This document shows positions 24,714 to 35,447 of a DNA stretch of 64,000 nt, one piece after another. A model generated the notes under the pieces. The model did no database searches. It was not told the DNA's origin and worked only from the letters and a program-made list of their open reading frames with translations. How positions within the stretch are numbered: the stretch's first letter is position 1; each line of letters begins with the position of its first letter. Made by a program: the position numbers and the translations under genes. This DNA comes from Capitulum mitella. Its lineage: Eukaryota; Arthropoda; Thecostraca; Pollicipedomorpha; Pollicipedidae. The stretch lies in contig CP099842.1 of NCBI GenBank assembly GCA_030062745.1, positions 6,367,822-6,431,821 of the forward strand, written 5' to 3'.

Positions 24714-26047
24714 CGAGAGGTGTTCAAAAAGTTTTGGCAACAGGATAACAAAAGCAAAATCAATAGAGATACACATTTATTGAGCCTCACACTCTGTCAA
24801 CATACTCTCCTCCAAGGTTTACGCACTTCTGGAGCCGTGTCATCCACTTGACAAAGCACTCAGAGTACTCACAAGCAGGTATACTTTTCAGTTCTGCATT
24901 TATCCTTCTGGCAAGGTCCTGTTCCCTGTGACAATTGATCCCAGCAAGTTTCTCTGACAACTTAAGGAATAACCAAAAGTCACATGGTGTCAGGTCAGGA
25001 CGCTGTAAGGTGGATGGTCATTGAGTTGCAACTTGTTTTCCTCCACAAACTGGCGAGTTTTGACAGCAGTGTGACTGGAGGCATTTTCATGGTGGAGGTG
25101 AACCTTTCCGAAGGCAAGGCGTTTGGGCTTTGTTTTTTTCTAGATTTTTCACTACTGACTTGAGAGCTGTTTCTGTATAGTAAGTTGCATTAACATTCTG
25201 ACCTTTGGGCACAGTAGCAACGGATACAGGGCCGTTTGAACTGAAGGACACGATGAACATTTGCTTTCGTGAACGAAATCCTCCCTTGACAACGGTAGAT
25301 CGTGCATCTTCTTCTCCAAGCCAAACCATGTTTTGCCTCTTGTGTGGCACTTGAAAGAAGTAAAACCACTTCTCTTCACCAATCACCACGTCTGTGATGC
25401 GTTTTTGACCTTTAGGACCAAATGCAGAGAGAATTGCCGAAGCACACTGAACTCTTCTCTTTTTTTCGTCGTATGACAGGAGATGCAGCACCCATCGAGA
25501 ACAAACCTTCCTCATCTTTAGATCTTCATGAATGATCGTGTGGATGCTGCCAATAGAGAGTCCAAGATCATCATTAATAAGAGCAATCGTTGTGTGTCGA
25601 TCTTCGGGGATCAATCGTCTGATAGCAGCAATGTTTTCCTCGGTCCGTGACGTGGAAGGACGTTCAGTTCGTGGGTCATCTTCAAATGACTCTCCCCATT
25701 CTTAAAAGACGATACCCATCTTGCTACTGTGCGATATGAAGGACAATGCCCACCTAGAATTTGGTTCAGGTCAGCTTGAATCTGCCTTGCATCCTCGCCG
25801 AGCTTCGTCCTCATGAAAACATAGAATCTCCATTCAGTTCTGTGCGGCGATGCCATTTTCAGGCAGAGCGTAGGAGTAGTGTATGTTCAGCCTCCTGGCA
25901 ACGCACTAAACAGTAGGCGACACGTGTCTCCTGAGTTCCATTTTGTTCCAATAGATGGCGCGCCACACTGTCACAGTTGCCACCTCGTTCCAAAGACGCT
26001 GGGTCTTTTTTGAGACGTAGTTGCCAAAACTTTTTGAACGCCACTCG
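24714..26047 (-). mobile_element. Second, different mariner-like element with 28-bp terminal repeats
   Basis: The left end CGAGAGGTGTTCAAAAAGTT (TTGGCAAC follows, 24714-24741) matches the inverted right end at 26020-26047 with two mismatches. TA flanks both ends (24712-24713, 26048-26049). Length is 1334 bp. The ends share no similarity with the mariner at 20259-21553. A right-half copy of this element occurs at 37925-38258. Confidence 0.95.
24960..25856 (-). pseudogene. Mariner-like transposase, frameshifted, with two catalytic Asp replaced by Glu
   Basis: It starts MASPHRTEWRFYVFM at 25856. The HTH part continues to about 25690 (CPSYRTVARWVSSFKNGE), a frameshift or missing bases near 25610-25690 separate it from MIPEDRHTTIALINDDLG, and this frame runs to 25087. 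A further shift gives HLHHENASSHTAVKTRQFVE and then, after another lesion, LTPCDFWLFLK near 24965-24985. The first catalytic block reads VIGEEKWFYF (mariners: GDE) and the second HHENASSH (mariners: HHDN); both changes are GAT to GAA. The third Asp is kept. Several frameshifts rule out a functional product. Confidence 0.88.
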
Positions 26048-26399
26048 TAAAACGTTAAAGTGCCTTTCCGCACGCAAAATGACACATTGATACCGTTCAA
26101 AAATAAAACATTGCGAAGTACTTCCGAGACTTTCGCATTGTATCCTCCGACTACTCGCACATGTCCTCCATGCTTCCTACTTTCTTCGGCACGTGAGCGC
26201 TAGGAACCTTCTCGGCAGGTAGCTCCAGAGCCACTGTTCGCAGCGTCCAGCCCGTGTTACGGTTGGTCTTTGTCGTTTTACTACTGAATAAGCGAAATAA
26301 CTGAAACACTACTGAACAACTGAAAAAGCGCACCCCAAAGAATAGAACATCGGCCTCGTCTTGCTCCGTCCATCGCTTGATTGGACCGGGAGGACAGTC

Positions 26400-27127
26400 A
26401 TTTTTTGCTGGATTCCGAGTCACGTGGGTATGGTAAGAAATGAGCCGGCTGACGCGGCTGCAAAATGAGCCACGCGGATTCCTCGCACACGACCATTTCC
26501 GCTTCCCGCCAGTGATTTTTATGACCTCTTCTCGATTTTTGTGCGCAGTAAATGACAGCGCAGTTGGGACGCCGCTGCACTGGTGCAAACAAGCTGAAGG
26601 CACTAAAGCCCCGTCTGGAGCTGTGGGCGTCATGTTCGCGTAAATCGAGGAGAGGGGAGGTGACTCTGAGTAGCGTATTGGACGCATTTCCGCTACTCGC
26701 CATTACCTGCTCTGAGGGAGGGGAAACCTCTGCCTTCGATGCAGAAGCTCTCTGACTGCGCGTCACGTGCTTGTATCTTGCCGTGAATTCGATGTGGAAC
26801 GAATGCGTCGCTTTGGCCGCCATTCTGAGATTCTCATGTTTCTCGACTTGCTTGGCGATGACTCGATCTGTATCATACAAATCTTCCAGTTTCTTGCGGA
26901 CATTGGCGTCTCTGTTATCTCTTCGCCCATCTAGCTGTGGCCGATAGTCTGTGTTCACTAGTTTAACGTAACCAATCTCGCTTTCCCTTTTTGCTCCCTG
27001 CATGTTCTGTTGTCTTGGACACAAAAGCTATATGTGGTTTTCTTGACCCTGCTCAGTGAAACGTTCGTTATGGGCGCGATATGACCATGCAGTCAAAGCC
27101 CAAATCACCACCACCACATCCGGCAGC
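26400..27127 (+). mobile_element. Truncated LINE 3' end (RNase H-bearing, I-like), copy A
   Basis: Plus strand, with several stops. It contains the end of an RNase H domain (FCWIPSHVGM, NEPADAAAK), ASDFYDLFSIFVRSK, NKLKALKPRLELWAS, and the C-terminal block EFDVERMRRFGRHSEI then DLLGDDSIC and IFQFLADIG. A 3' UTR follows, ending in GGGCGCGATATGACCATGCA and AAGCCCAAATCACCACCACC. The WIPSHVGI block places it among LINEs with a C-terminal RNase H. It is 5'-truncated and dead. Confidence 0.8.
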
Positions 27128-27129
27128 TA

Positions 27130-28690
27130 TGGGCTTCTTTGGCTGACGTCGGCGGAGCTGTCATGTGTTTTCACATCGCTTCCGTTCCTCAGTGTCAGGG
27201 TCACCTTCTCCGACGGGCGGACCTTCAGCATTTCTAATGTTATCGTCGTCATCAGATCGCTTCCTCACTTCTTTCTCCAGCCAGTGCTCTGGTCGGAATG
27301 GTTCGCAGTTTCGCTTCTCGGCTTGTAACCACACGTTCAGTTGTCGCTCAGGCCCGGGCGGGCATAGTTCCTTTGGGGCCTGCAGCGGGACAGGCGGCGC
27401 GACTTCAGGCCGCGTTCGCTCTGCCAGGGCTGCCTTTAAGCGATTCACGTTCACTCTTAGTACCCGTCCATCGCCTCTACCCGTCCTGGTTCGACCGCGG
27501 GTAGAGGCGATGGTGACGAACTGGTTCCCGGCAGCGACGACCTGGCGTCTCGTGGCTGCGGAGGATCAGCGAGCGTGCTGGCTGCGAGCTGAACAGCTGG
27601 CGAACCAGGCTCGGGCGCAGACCGGGTCGCAGGTGCGAGCAATGGCGCACGAACAGCCGACCGTCCAGCAAACGGACTTCACCGCTTTCGCCGGTGACGT
27701 CCGTGATGTGGTCACGAGCACTAGTGGGCGAAAAACTCGTCGACACGATTTGTCATTGGAGGTGTGCGGGGTCTGGTCTTGACCACAGTTTGCACACCGC
27801 GGCTCGGTGCTCCCTCAGCTGTGTGATGAGTAGTCGAGGGATGCGTACTTTCCACACCTCGTCTCATTTCTGCAGCGTGTCTTCGTGTGCCCGAACCGCC
27901 GACACTTGGAACACTGCGTCGGGTTCGGGATGTAAAGGCGAGCTTTGACCTTGGTGTATCCAACGTATATTTCCGGCGGCAGTTCGGTGCGGTCAGATGT
28001 CAGGACGGTATTGTTTGTGTTGACCAGCTCCACATCCCTCCTCGCCTTAATGCGGGAACCTCCATCACACCGAAATCAGAAGGCCAGAAACCGATATCTT
28101 CGTTACTAACGTTTCGAAAGTCAAAGCAGTTAATGATGCCTTTTGAAAAGGTATTTGTTTTGTGTGCTTGGACAAGCATTTCTGCACTCGTATCTCACTT
28201 CCCGTCCGCGTTCCAAACGCAGTAAACAAACTGGGTCGCCTCTAGCGCTCGCTTCGCTTCTTCACTACTGGCAAACTCAACCTCAATGGAGCCATCCTGC
28301 AGCTTATCGCACCGAAGTACGCGCCCGAAACGGTCACATCCGTTGCGATACTGGAAAGGAGGGAGAGAATTGAGAGGTTTTCTTATGCGCAGGCTCCCCA
28401 CCCACCGCAGGGTCCAATGAGGGGACGGCACAGTTGACAACCGCTGAACCGCCGAGGATATCCGCGCTATACGCGGGCCACTGCGTCGCCAGCCACTCCG
28501 CAGAGCCGCCAGGAACGACTCCTCAGGAGCCGATGCCTTGGAACCACAGAGGGCTGACCAGGCGCTCCTGGATGTGAGCCAGGGCAGGCCCCACAGAATA
28601 TCAATGAGCAGCGTAAGCTCCTGGTTTCTAACGTTTTTCCTTGTGTTGAGTTCGATTTTGGTATGCAAAATAACGTACGTTCAAAAAGGG
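27130..28690 (-). mobile_element. LINE ORF1 relic with CCHC zinc knuckles, minus strand
   Basis: Read on the minus strand from about 28668: GWRRSGPRIARISSAVQ, RWVGSLRIRKPLNSL, RFGRVLRCDKLQDGSIEVEF, then frame changes, LPPEIYVGYTKVKARLYIP, and a CCHC knuckle CSKCRRFGHTKTRC with a second half-knuckle RCGKY. The order (RNA-binding-like region, PNPxxCxxCxxxGHxxxxC knuckle, Pro/Arg-rich tail) is that of ORF1 in LINEs of the Jockey/I superfamily. The tail continues through KAALAERTRPEVAPPVPLQ to about 27160. At least four frameshifts or stops are present. It abuts the plus-strand LINE 3' end at 27127. Confidence 0.75.
27468..27513. repeat. Perfect 16-bp hairpin in the LINE ORF1 sequence
   Basis: CCATCGCCTCTACCCG (27468-27483) and CGGGTAGAGGCGATGG (27498-27513) are exact complements around a 14-nt loop that contains GGTTCGACC. 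The same hairpin is at 39693-39738 in the duplicated copy. The loop resembles a tRNA B box, but no tRNA fold surrounds it. Confidence 0.85.
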
Positions 28691-29433
28691 ACCAAATAAG
28701 GTGATATTTTTGCTGATTTTTCTATTTCCCATTCGTATAATAGGGGAGACCGGGGTACATTGTAACGTTTTTCACATTGTCCATCCTGTCTTGTTTAACG
28801 AATAATCTCACAGGTCTCTGCTCTGCACTATCTTGTAGCATGATTCTTCCTCTTCATTTTCGTCACCACTAACGGATGAAAACCTAATTCTAAGTACTTT
28901 AAAATTTGGACTGAAGTTACCTCTGCAGATTTTACAATATGCCCCAGATACGGGGTAAGATGTTACAGGGCAGGGGGTTAATTGTTACGCCGTATATCCA
29001 CGGATGACTTGTCGCATTGGATGATAAAACCGCTTCCCTTCTCTTAAATCAAACTCTATCCGAATGAACCTTTATTAGCGAATGATCAACTGTTGTGAAG
29101 ATCTGCATGTTCGGCTTTACAGGTATCATATTCACAACCTGGTTTTCAAATTTCCTACGTTGAAAATAAACATGAATTTCCACGACAATAACCACTGGCC
29201 ATCGTTTGCATTTGACCGTCGAAGTAGGGTCAAGATCTCTCGTCAATGCCACGAAATTAAAGGACGCAGACATTACCAAATGCGAAGCGCTATCCAAGCG
29301 CTATCTAGGCGGAATGATAAGCTATTAAGACCAGGTATTCAGGCACGATCACAGCCGCTGGTATCGATCACAAATCCGATGAATCAGACATGAACAGAAA
29401 AAAGCTTCTAAAGCTATACGATTCATTACATCC

Positions 29434-31670
29434 TTACCCGTCAGACTCACAGTTTTCACAGACATAGAACACCTGCTTACTCCCAAGCGCTGTGCACGCC
29501 AGGTCGGCCCACATATAGCACTGTTGACACTGAATCCACCTGTCTCCCGGCCTGCTCGCGCCATAGCTTTCGACGCAGACGAGGCAGAACTGATCATTTT
29601 CGCAGTCGCTATCCGACTCGTCCAGCTTCAGCCTTCTCCTTGATCTCCCTGCCTTTCCTTTGGTTTTGGTGTTCTTTTTCCTCTTCCGGCTCTCTTCATC
29701 CCTCTGGATTGCGGTTATCTCGGGCGTGTCAGTCAGAATAGCGGCTTTCCTCCTTCTCTTTCCCGTCCGTGCTGTCTTACGTGGGCCAGCCTTCGGCAGC
29801 GGCCGTATTCCATCCGGTGACTCCACACCACCAATCACGTGGTCGTCCCTAGTCGCGCTGGAGCCCTGCAACCAGATGTATATCATAGCATATCAGCTTT
29901 TGCCAACCACTGGTTCTTTTTTGGCATAACGTCTTTTCATTTTTTCAAGCACCATACAAATGACCAGACTTATTAAGAAAACAACAAAATTTTAGGCTGT
30001 GTCAAACAATCAAACAAATCCAACAAAGAATTTATCACACACTAAGAAACCCATTCAACGGAAAGTTCTAAACCTCATTTACGATCTAGAACACTTGGCA
30101 TCAACTTCGCTTCAAAGATGAAAAGCATGAGACCCGTAATTAAGAAAATATTTACTTGTTATCATTTCATATAAAAACGCTTGAATGTATTGAAAGGAGC
30201 ATTATCTGAAAAAAAATTCACCTTGCATGAATTGCTAGCCGCCTCGACGACCTGGCCGAGTCCTGACCCGCCGGCGACCTGGCCGAGTCCTGACCCGTCG
30301 GCGACCTGGCCGAGTCCTGACTCGTCGGCGACCTGGCCGAGTCCTGAGCCACCGGCGACCTGGCCGAGTCCTGACCCGCCGGCGACCTGGCCGAGTCCTG
30401 ACCCGCCGGCGACCTGGCCGAGTCCTGGCGTTTCAGTGCTTTGGCCGAGATCCCTGTCGGTTACGTAGCTGGGGGCGAAGTCCTGGTCAGTGAACTTTTC
30501 AGGATTGAATGAACTGATACCAGCAGATTCGAAGCCGCTCTTAATGTTTGCTTGCGTGGCTGCCGCAGTCCACGCCTGAGCGACGATTTCTGGCATGTCA
30601 TATATTGTCGCAGGCTTGCCAGGATTGTTCCGCTTCCAGCAATCCATATGAGCTGCGTAACTCCTCTTGAATGGTCCGAACAGACCGCGGTCTAGCGGTT
30701 GCAGCCTGTGACTGCAGTGCGGAGGAAATGATAGCATTACAACTCCGTTTTCTTTCGCCAGATCTAAAACCTCAACTAACAGATGTGAGGAGTGGTTATC
30801 GAGAAGAAGCAAAACTGGCTTGTCGGGCGTGGGTCTCGCGTGCTTGATGAAATGTCGCATGAATATCAAAAAATCCTCTTTCATCATCCATCCAGACTTG
30901 TTAGCACTCCCGATGCAGTCGCTTGGGCCACCTCGGATAAACCAGTCCTTATACCTCGCTCGAGGAAACACAAACATCGGGGGCACAGTGTTTCCCAGGG
31001 CACTAGCAGCCGCGCACACCGTCACCAGTTGTCCCCTCTCGCCTGATGTTATGCCTCCAACTTGCTTGGTTCCTTTTCCGGCAACGATGCGGCTTGGAGT
31101 CTGCACCGTCGTGCAGCCAGTCTCATCGCAGTTCCATATACTTGACCTGTCGAGCTTCAGTCGTTCGTAGACAGATCCCAGCTTACTGAAGAATTCTGAA
31201 ACATTGTGTCGGTTGAAGCTGGACGCTCGAGCCAGGCTAGTTGGCTGCGGCGACCTTATGGCCAGCTTTGGGTGGCGCTTAAGGAAACCGGAGAACCAGT
31301 CCACGCCCGCCCTGCGCTTTTCTGCCCACGTCTGTGGCACTGTGACATTCTTGGCTGTCGCCCACTCATACGCTAAAGTTCTAACGTCCACTGGCGTGAG
31401 TCCAAAAAAGGCGTCGGCCGCTTTAAGAAGATATTCTTCTAGCTTGCCCTCGTCCTCATCTGAAAACACCCGTGAAGCTGGCTTGTATCCTACTCTCACA
31501 TCACCCCCACTTTTCTTGGTCCGAATATACCGGCTGAGAGTGACATGGTTGATTTTGTAGATTTCTGCGGCTCTTCGGATTTTTTCACCGGCTTCAACAG
31601 CACGAATCGCTAAATCCACGCGTGCCTGCGGGACACCACGGTTTGTTGTTCTTAGTCTGTTTCGTACCAT
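29434..31670 (-). CDS. Pogo-family transposase with C-terminal PHD finger (two coding exons)
   Basis: Exon 1 (31670-30222) starts MVRNRLRTTNRGVPQ, just after a TTTATTTCAG acceptor at 31672, and ends SNSCK at a GTGAAT donor. Exon 2 (29865-29434) follows a GGTTGCAG acceptor, both junctions in phase 0, giving about 626 residues with no stop or frameshift. A noncoding 5' exon probably ends at a GTAAGT donor (31787). Domains: psq-like HTH about 1-55, CENPB-type HTH about 70-140, DDE about 180-390. Catalytic residues are visible: IWNCDETG, LLLLDNHSSH and HRLQPLDRGLF, with 35 residues between the last two Asp. A run of GLGQVAGGS repeats (about 425-480) follows, then a basic stretch (KRRRK) and a PHD finger, CLVC...CQQCYMWADLAC...FYVCENC. 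It looks potentially functional. Confidence 0.93.
30243..30445 (-). repeat. 27-bp tandem repeat inside the pogo transposase gene
   Basis: About seven near-identical 27-bp units (plus-strand unit CCTGGCCGAGTCCTGACCC + GCCGGCGA) encode GLGQVAGGS on the minus strand. The unit is a multiple of three, so length changes keep the frame. It lies between the DDE core and the intron, where a flexible linker would be tolerated. Confidence 0.9.
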
Positions 31671-32395
31671 ACTGAAATAAAGGAACACGAAATTAAAGAT
31701 TAACCAATTCAAAAATAACATTTAACAGACGTAAAAAACGAGTTATTTTAAAGCAAAAATAGATATAATAAACAGGAGGTAACTTACCTCAAAAGACAAA
31801 GAGTGGAAATTAATAATCATTATTTAAAGGCTGGCATAAAAAGGTAGGTAAGACTACATAGAACAATGTGAAAGGGGAAGGGGTTAATTGTAACAATGTT
31901 ACAATCTGCCCCGTTGGCGTCGTTGCAATCAGCCCCACAGCTACGCGCCATTTTTAAACCCCTCCACGCAAAGAACAATGCAAACTGCGCCGTTCATTCG
32001 GGTGCAAGATTGCGAAGAAAAGGCTAAAATTTCATTCAGGTAGAGCATAAGTCCCATTTCTCAACAGTTCTGACAATAGACAGAATAATGTACACATACA
32101 ATATGTTGACAAAGCTATCAAAAAACACGTTTTTATCCACCAAACAACACTTACCCGTCCGATCGTCCCAAACGTTTGTGAAAAGAGAGGGTGTCTTACC
32201 GCGCATGCGCAGTTGAACGCATACTGCCATCTAACGAACAGTTTTGGAATTATTGTGGTTGTTTCAATTGCCCCATGTTACAATTGACCCCAGTCTCCCC
32301 TAGAAGATAATTGGCCGTCGCTCTCCGCGTATGTGCTGACTGAGCCATCCACCTATCCCCTCGTTACTGGCATCGGTGGCGATCAAAAATGGCTC

Positions 32396-34645
32396 TTAAC
32401 TGTCAAACTGGGGATAGGCTAAAAGGCTCGAGTTTGTGAGTGCTTCCTTTAAAGCCGTGAAGGCTTTCTGACACTCAGTTGTCCACTCAAAGTGTCGTCC
32501 CTTTCTGGTCATCACGTTCAGTGGTGATGCCAGAGCAGCGAATGACGGCACATGTTTCCGGAAATATGAGCATAATGCTACAAACGATCGGACGTCCTTT
32601 ACCGAGCGTGGCGTGGGGTAATTTCTGATGGCATCCAATTTCGCCGGGTTTGGGGCGATGCCCTCTGGTCCGATTCTGTGCCCCAAGAATTTCAAGCCAG
32701 ATTGGGTGAACAGGTGGGTTTTCGAAGGCTTCAGTTTCAAATTATTCTCACGCAGTAGGTCCAACACCTTCTGCCAGATGCCGAGATGCTGTTCAAAGGT
32801 TGGACTGTACATGCACAGGTCGTCAATGAACAGGACCAGTCCTTGGTCAGATAGCATTTCTCCAAAGATTTCTTGTCCTAACCGCGCGAAGGTAATTGGT
32901 GACGAGGTCAACCCCATCGCAAGAACCTCCCATTGCCAACAACCCCAGGGCAAGACAAAAACGGTTTTGTGCTTGTCTTCCTCACGCAAGGGTACCTGAT
33001 GGAAGGCTGCCGCCAAATCGGTGGTGCTGAACCATTTGGGTTGATTCTCCCCAATCTTGGCCAAAAGCTCGTCCGGGTTAGGTAAGGGGAAAATTCTTTT
33101 CTTGCAGATTGCATTGAGTTTCTGATAGTTGACACAGAGACGCAAGCTTTTGTCCGGCTTTTCCACTAGGACCACAGGCGAGCTATATTCCGAGTGGCTT
33201 TTTGTGATTAACTTTTGGTCTAATAATCGTTGGATAATTTGCTTGACTGAGGGTTCTAAGGCCTTTGGAACTCGATAAGGTTGGGAGACAACCGGCTTCT
33301 CTGAAATGGTTTCGATCGGGTGCACGATTCGGGTACACCGGCCCAAGGCATCTCCTTCCATCGCGAAACAGTCCCGGTATTGCAACAGGAGATTCTGTAC
33401 TTGTGACCGCTGCTCTGGGGTTAATTCTCCGTACTGAAACGAGTTCAGATATGCCTCCTGGTCACCGTCGGACTCGCCCGGTGCTCGGTGATTCGGCTCA
33501 GGAGGGGGACCGCCTTCAGCTCGTCCCGGACCTCCTTCTTCCTGGGTTTCGTCTTTGTCGATGGCGGCTATGACGTCATAAAGAGGCTGGGCGCTGACGG
33601 GTGTCAAGAATCCCAACGACTGGTCATTCCTTATGACCCATCCGCGTTCGGTGTGGTTGATGATCCCCACGAACATATAGTCCGTGTGGTATTGGTCCAT
33701 GTCAAATAGACACGCCAGGGGCTGCGGAGCTCCTTCTGGCATCTTATGCGGGTGAAACTCAAAACAGTCACGGTTGAATCGGTCGGAAAAACGGTCTGGT
33801 GGGGTGCCACCAGTGTGCACTCGCACGAATGTGACCGCTCGGGGCCCGACATACTGGTGACGGCCCTTGGCTTTGAGCGGCACGACTGCACTACATGGCA
33901 TGTGGAATTTAGAGTCATAAAGCCTGATGGGAGTTTGTTGATAACTGAGGATGAAATTCGACAACTCATGCTGGATCTCACGCTGGGGATCTGCCAGGAA
34001 ATCAAGGCCCACAGTGGCTTCATACGGTTGTAAGTCACAAACCACATGAAACTTGTGCCTGATGACCTGGTCGTCAGAGATTTGAAACGTTAAGACACAA
34101 GATCCTAAGATTTCCAGAGGTTGTCCAGTGACGGATCGCAAGTTGACTGTGGGCGAGGATAGTGCTTCATGCGGGAAGGTTTCTTGAAAGGTTTTAGCGT
34201 TGATTAAGGAATGTGATGCTCCGCTGTAATCAAGGCAAACACTTCCTTCTGTTCCGCCTTGAGTCGTGTCAGTTGGTGGGTCGGTTCGCCCTCTGACCTT
34301 GGAAGTTTTTTGGACACCTGTTAGCAGGGTGTCCGCACTCCTTACAGGCCGAACAAACAACGTTTGTGCAAACTCGCATCTGATGTTTTGGGTCCCCGCA
34401 AATGAGACACCACGCCTGACAATCTCGAGCATAATGTCCCAGTGCCTTACAGTTGTAGCATGTGACTGGCCTACGGCTTTTGACACGGTCTTTAAGAGTG
34501 GGTCGGGGGCCTGATGGTTTATGGTAGGGTCCCGGATGTTCATGGGCACGGCCCGTTTCTTTCCCAGACTTCCCCGAGCTACTGACTTCACGCGGCTCAT
34601 GGTGATACATGTCGGAAGGAATGGGGGTCTGGTGAGACAAGGCAT
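32396..34645 (-). pseudogene. Ty3/gypsy Pol: protease, reverse transcriptase, start of RNase H (truncated)
   Basis: Open for 749 codons on the minus strand; residues before about 125 overlap gag and are not expected in the product. The protease active site reads CLDYSGASHSLI, where the usual order is D-S/T-G-A, so a Tyr is inserted or the Asp is displaced. Reverse transcriptase follows with SSPVVLVEKPDKSLRLCVNY, FSTTDLAAAFHQVPL, TSSPITFARL and the catalytic LVLFIDDLCMYS (FIDD in place of YIDD), then LKFLGHRIGPEGI and the connection domain. The frame ends LLAYPQFDS-stop. RNase H codons follow with the DATDASN core (ATDASNEGIGGW) and are cut by the pogo element. The missing integrase makes the copy non-autonomous. 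Confidence 0.9.
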
Positions 34646-35447
34646 GAATGGTTGACCTTTTCATGAACCTAGCATTTACTGCTTCGTGGTGGGCTGCCAA
34701 CTGTACAGCTTCGTGAAACTCAGTGATGTTTCGTTCCACAATAGGACGGCTAAGCAGAGGAGGTAGCCCAGTTACAAATTGTTCAAGAGCGATCCTGTTG
34801 AAAATGGCTCGCTGGGTTTCTCGCTGTTCAGGCGTTCCTACGTCGCCGACCAACTCTGGGTAGGCCAGACGGGCCAGTCTGTCTATATTATGAGCGAATT
34901 CGCGAACCGGGGTGTCTCGGCCCATGCAGGTTGCCTGCAGCCGGTTTACGTGCTGGGAAGGATCAGTTTGTCCACCATATTGGGTGAGCAAGGCATTCCT
35001 TACTTTCTCCCAGGTCCGTTCTTCGAAACTCAAAGATGCCAACAAGCTTTGAAGGAAATCGCCCACACGGGTAGTCATACGTAGGGGGAGCAGTTGTATA
35101 ACTTCCGCGTCTGGGGCATTACTTATGTTCTTTAGGAGCTGCACTCTGTCAACCCATTCCGTTATCGAGTCCCCATCGTACTCGCCCTTGAAATTTCCCA
35201 GCTGTCGCAAGAAGAAAGTTTCGAAACCACTTTGCCTCCCGTTCCCCAGCAGGAGTGCACGCATGCCTTCTGTGGCTGTCTCTACCCCTTCCGCCTCCCA
35301 TATACGAGACTGACCTTGAGGTGTCGCTGGTAGAGGACGTGCAGTTCCTACTCCGGGGTTTGCTGTTCCGGACAGTTCATACGTATAGTCCTCCGACGGG
35401 GCAGTGGGGGCTGTAGCTCCGTTGCGTTCTTTTCCCGGCGGGTTCAT
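34269..35447 (-). CDS. Ty3/gypsy Gag (capsid and nucleocapsid)
   Basis: A 392-residue open frame from ATG at 35447. The first 60 residues are Pro/Thr-rich. Capsid-like retrotransposon-gag sequence follows (FLRQLGNFKGEYDGDSITEW, LLPLRMTTRVGDFLQS, VRNALLTQYGG). After a basic linker come three CCHC-like zinc knuckles, CYNCKALGHYARDC, CLICGDPKHQMRVC and CSACKECGHPANRC. By family knowledge Gag assembles particles and the knuckles bind the element RNA. The frame is intact and overlaps the pol frame by about 377 bp; pol lies in the +1 frame relative to gag, so a frameshift or similar event would be needed for expression. Confidence 0.92.
   Translation of the reverse strand: MNPPGKERNGATAPTAPSEDYTYELSGTANPGVGTARPLPATPQGQSRIWEAEGVETATEGMRALLLGNGRQSGFETFFLRQLGNFKGEYDGDSITEWVDRVQLLKNISNAPDAEVIQLLPLRMTTRVGDFLQSLLASLSFEERTWEKVRNALLTQYGGQTDPSQHVNRLQATCMGRDTPVREFAHNIDRLARLAYPELVGDVGTPEQRETQRAIFNRIALEQFVTGLPPLLSRPIVERNITEFHEAVQLAAHHEAVNARFMKRSTIHALSHQTPIPSDMYHHEPREVSSSGKSGKETGRAHEHPGPYHKPSGPRPTLKDRVKSRRPVTCYNCKALGHYARDCQAWCLICGDPKHQMRVCTNVVCSACKECGHPANRCPKNFQGQRANRPTN

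Larger units (their letters stand above)
25715..27542. repeat. Segmental duplication, copy 1
   Basis: This block matches 37925-39767 in direct orientation with roughly 95% or better identity by eye, including small indels. It starts inside the mariner transposase (CCCATCTTGCTACTGT) and ends inside LINE ORF1 sequence (GGCAGCGACGACC). It covers the mariner right end, an unassigned spacer, a LINE 3' end and part of an inverted LINE ORF1. Confidence 0.93.
28743..32300 (-). mobile_element. Intact-looking pogo-superfamily DNA transposon
   Basis: Terminal repeats: left GGGGAGACCGGGGTACATTG (TAAC follows); right, inverted, GGGGAGACTGGGGTCAATTG (TAAC follows); 21 of 24 positions match. TA lies just outside each end (28741-28742, 32301-32302), as expected for Tc1/mariner/pogo elements. 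Sub-terminal GGGTTAATTGTTAC-like motifs recur at 28978 and 31882. Length is 3558 bp and the single gene inside is on the minus strand. The left neighbour is a LINE ORF1 relic and the right neighbour is the cut-off RNase H region of a Ty3 element, so the insertion sits exactly at a rearrangement boundary. Confidence 0.93.

Noticed and set aside
27484..27497. tRNA B-box-like GGTTCGACC in a hairpin loop
   Set aside because: No acceptor stem, anticodon arm or A box at the proper distance; it lies in LINE ORF1 sequence.
30181..30468. Plus-strand frame with repeated TWPSPDPPA
   Set aside because: Antisense shadow of the GLGQVAGGS repeat in the pogo transposase.
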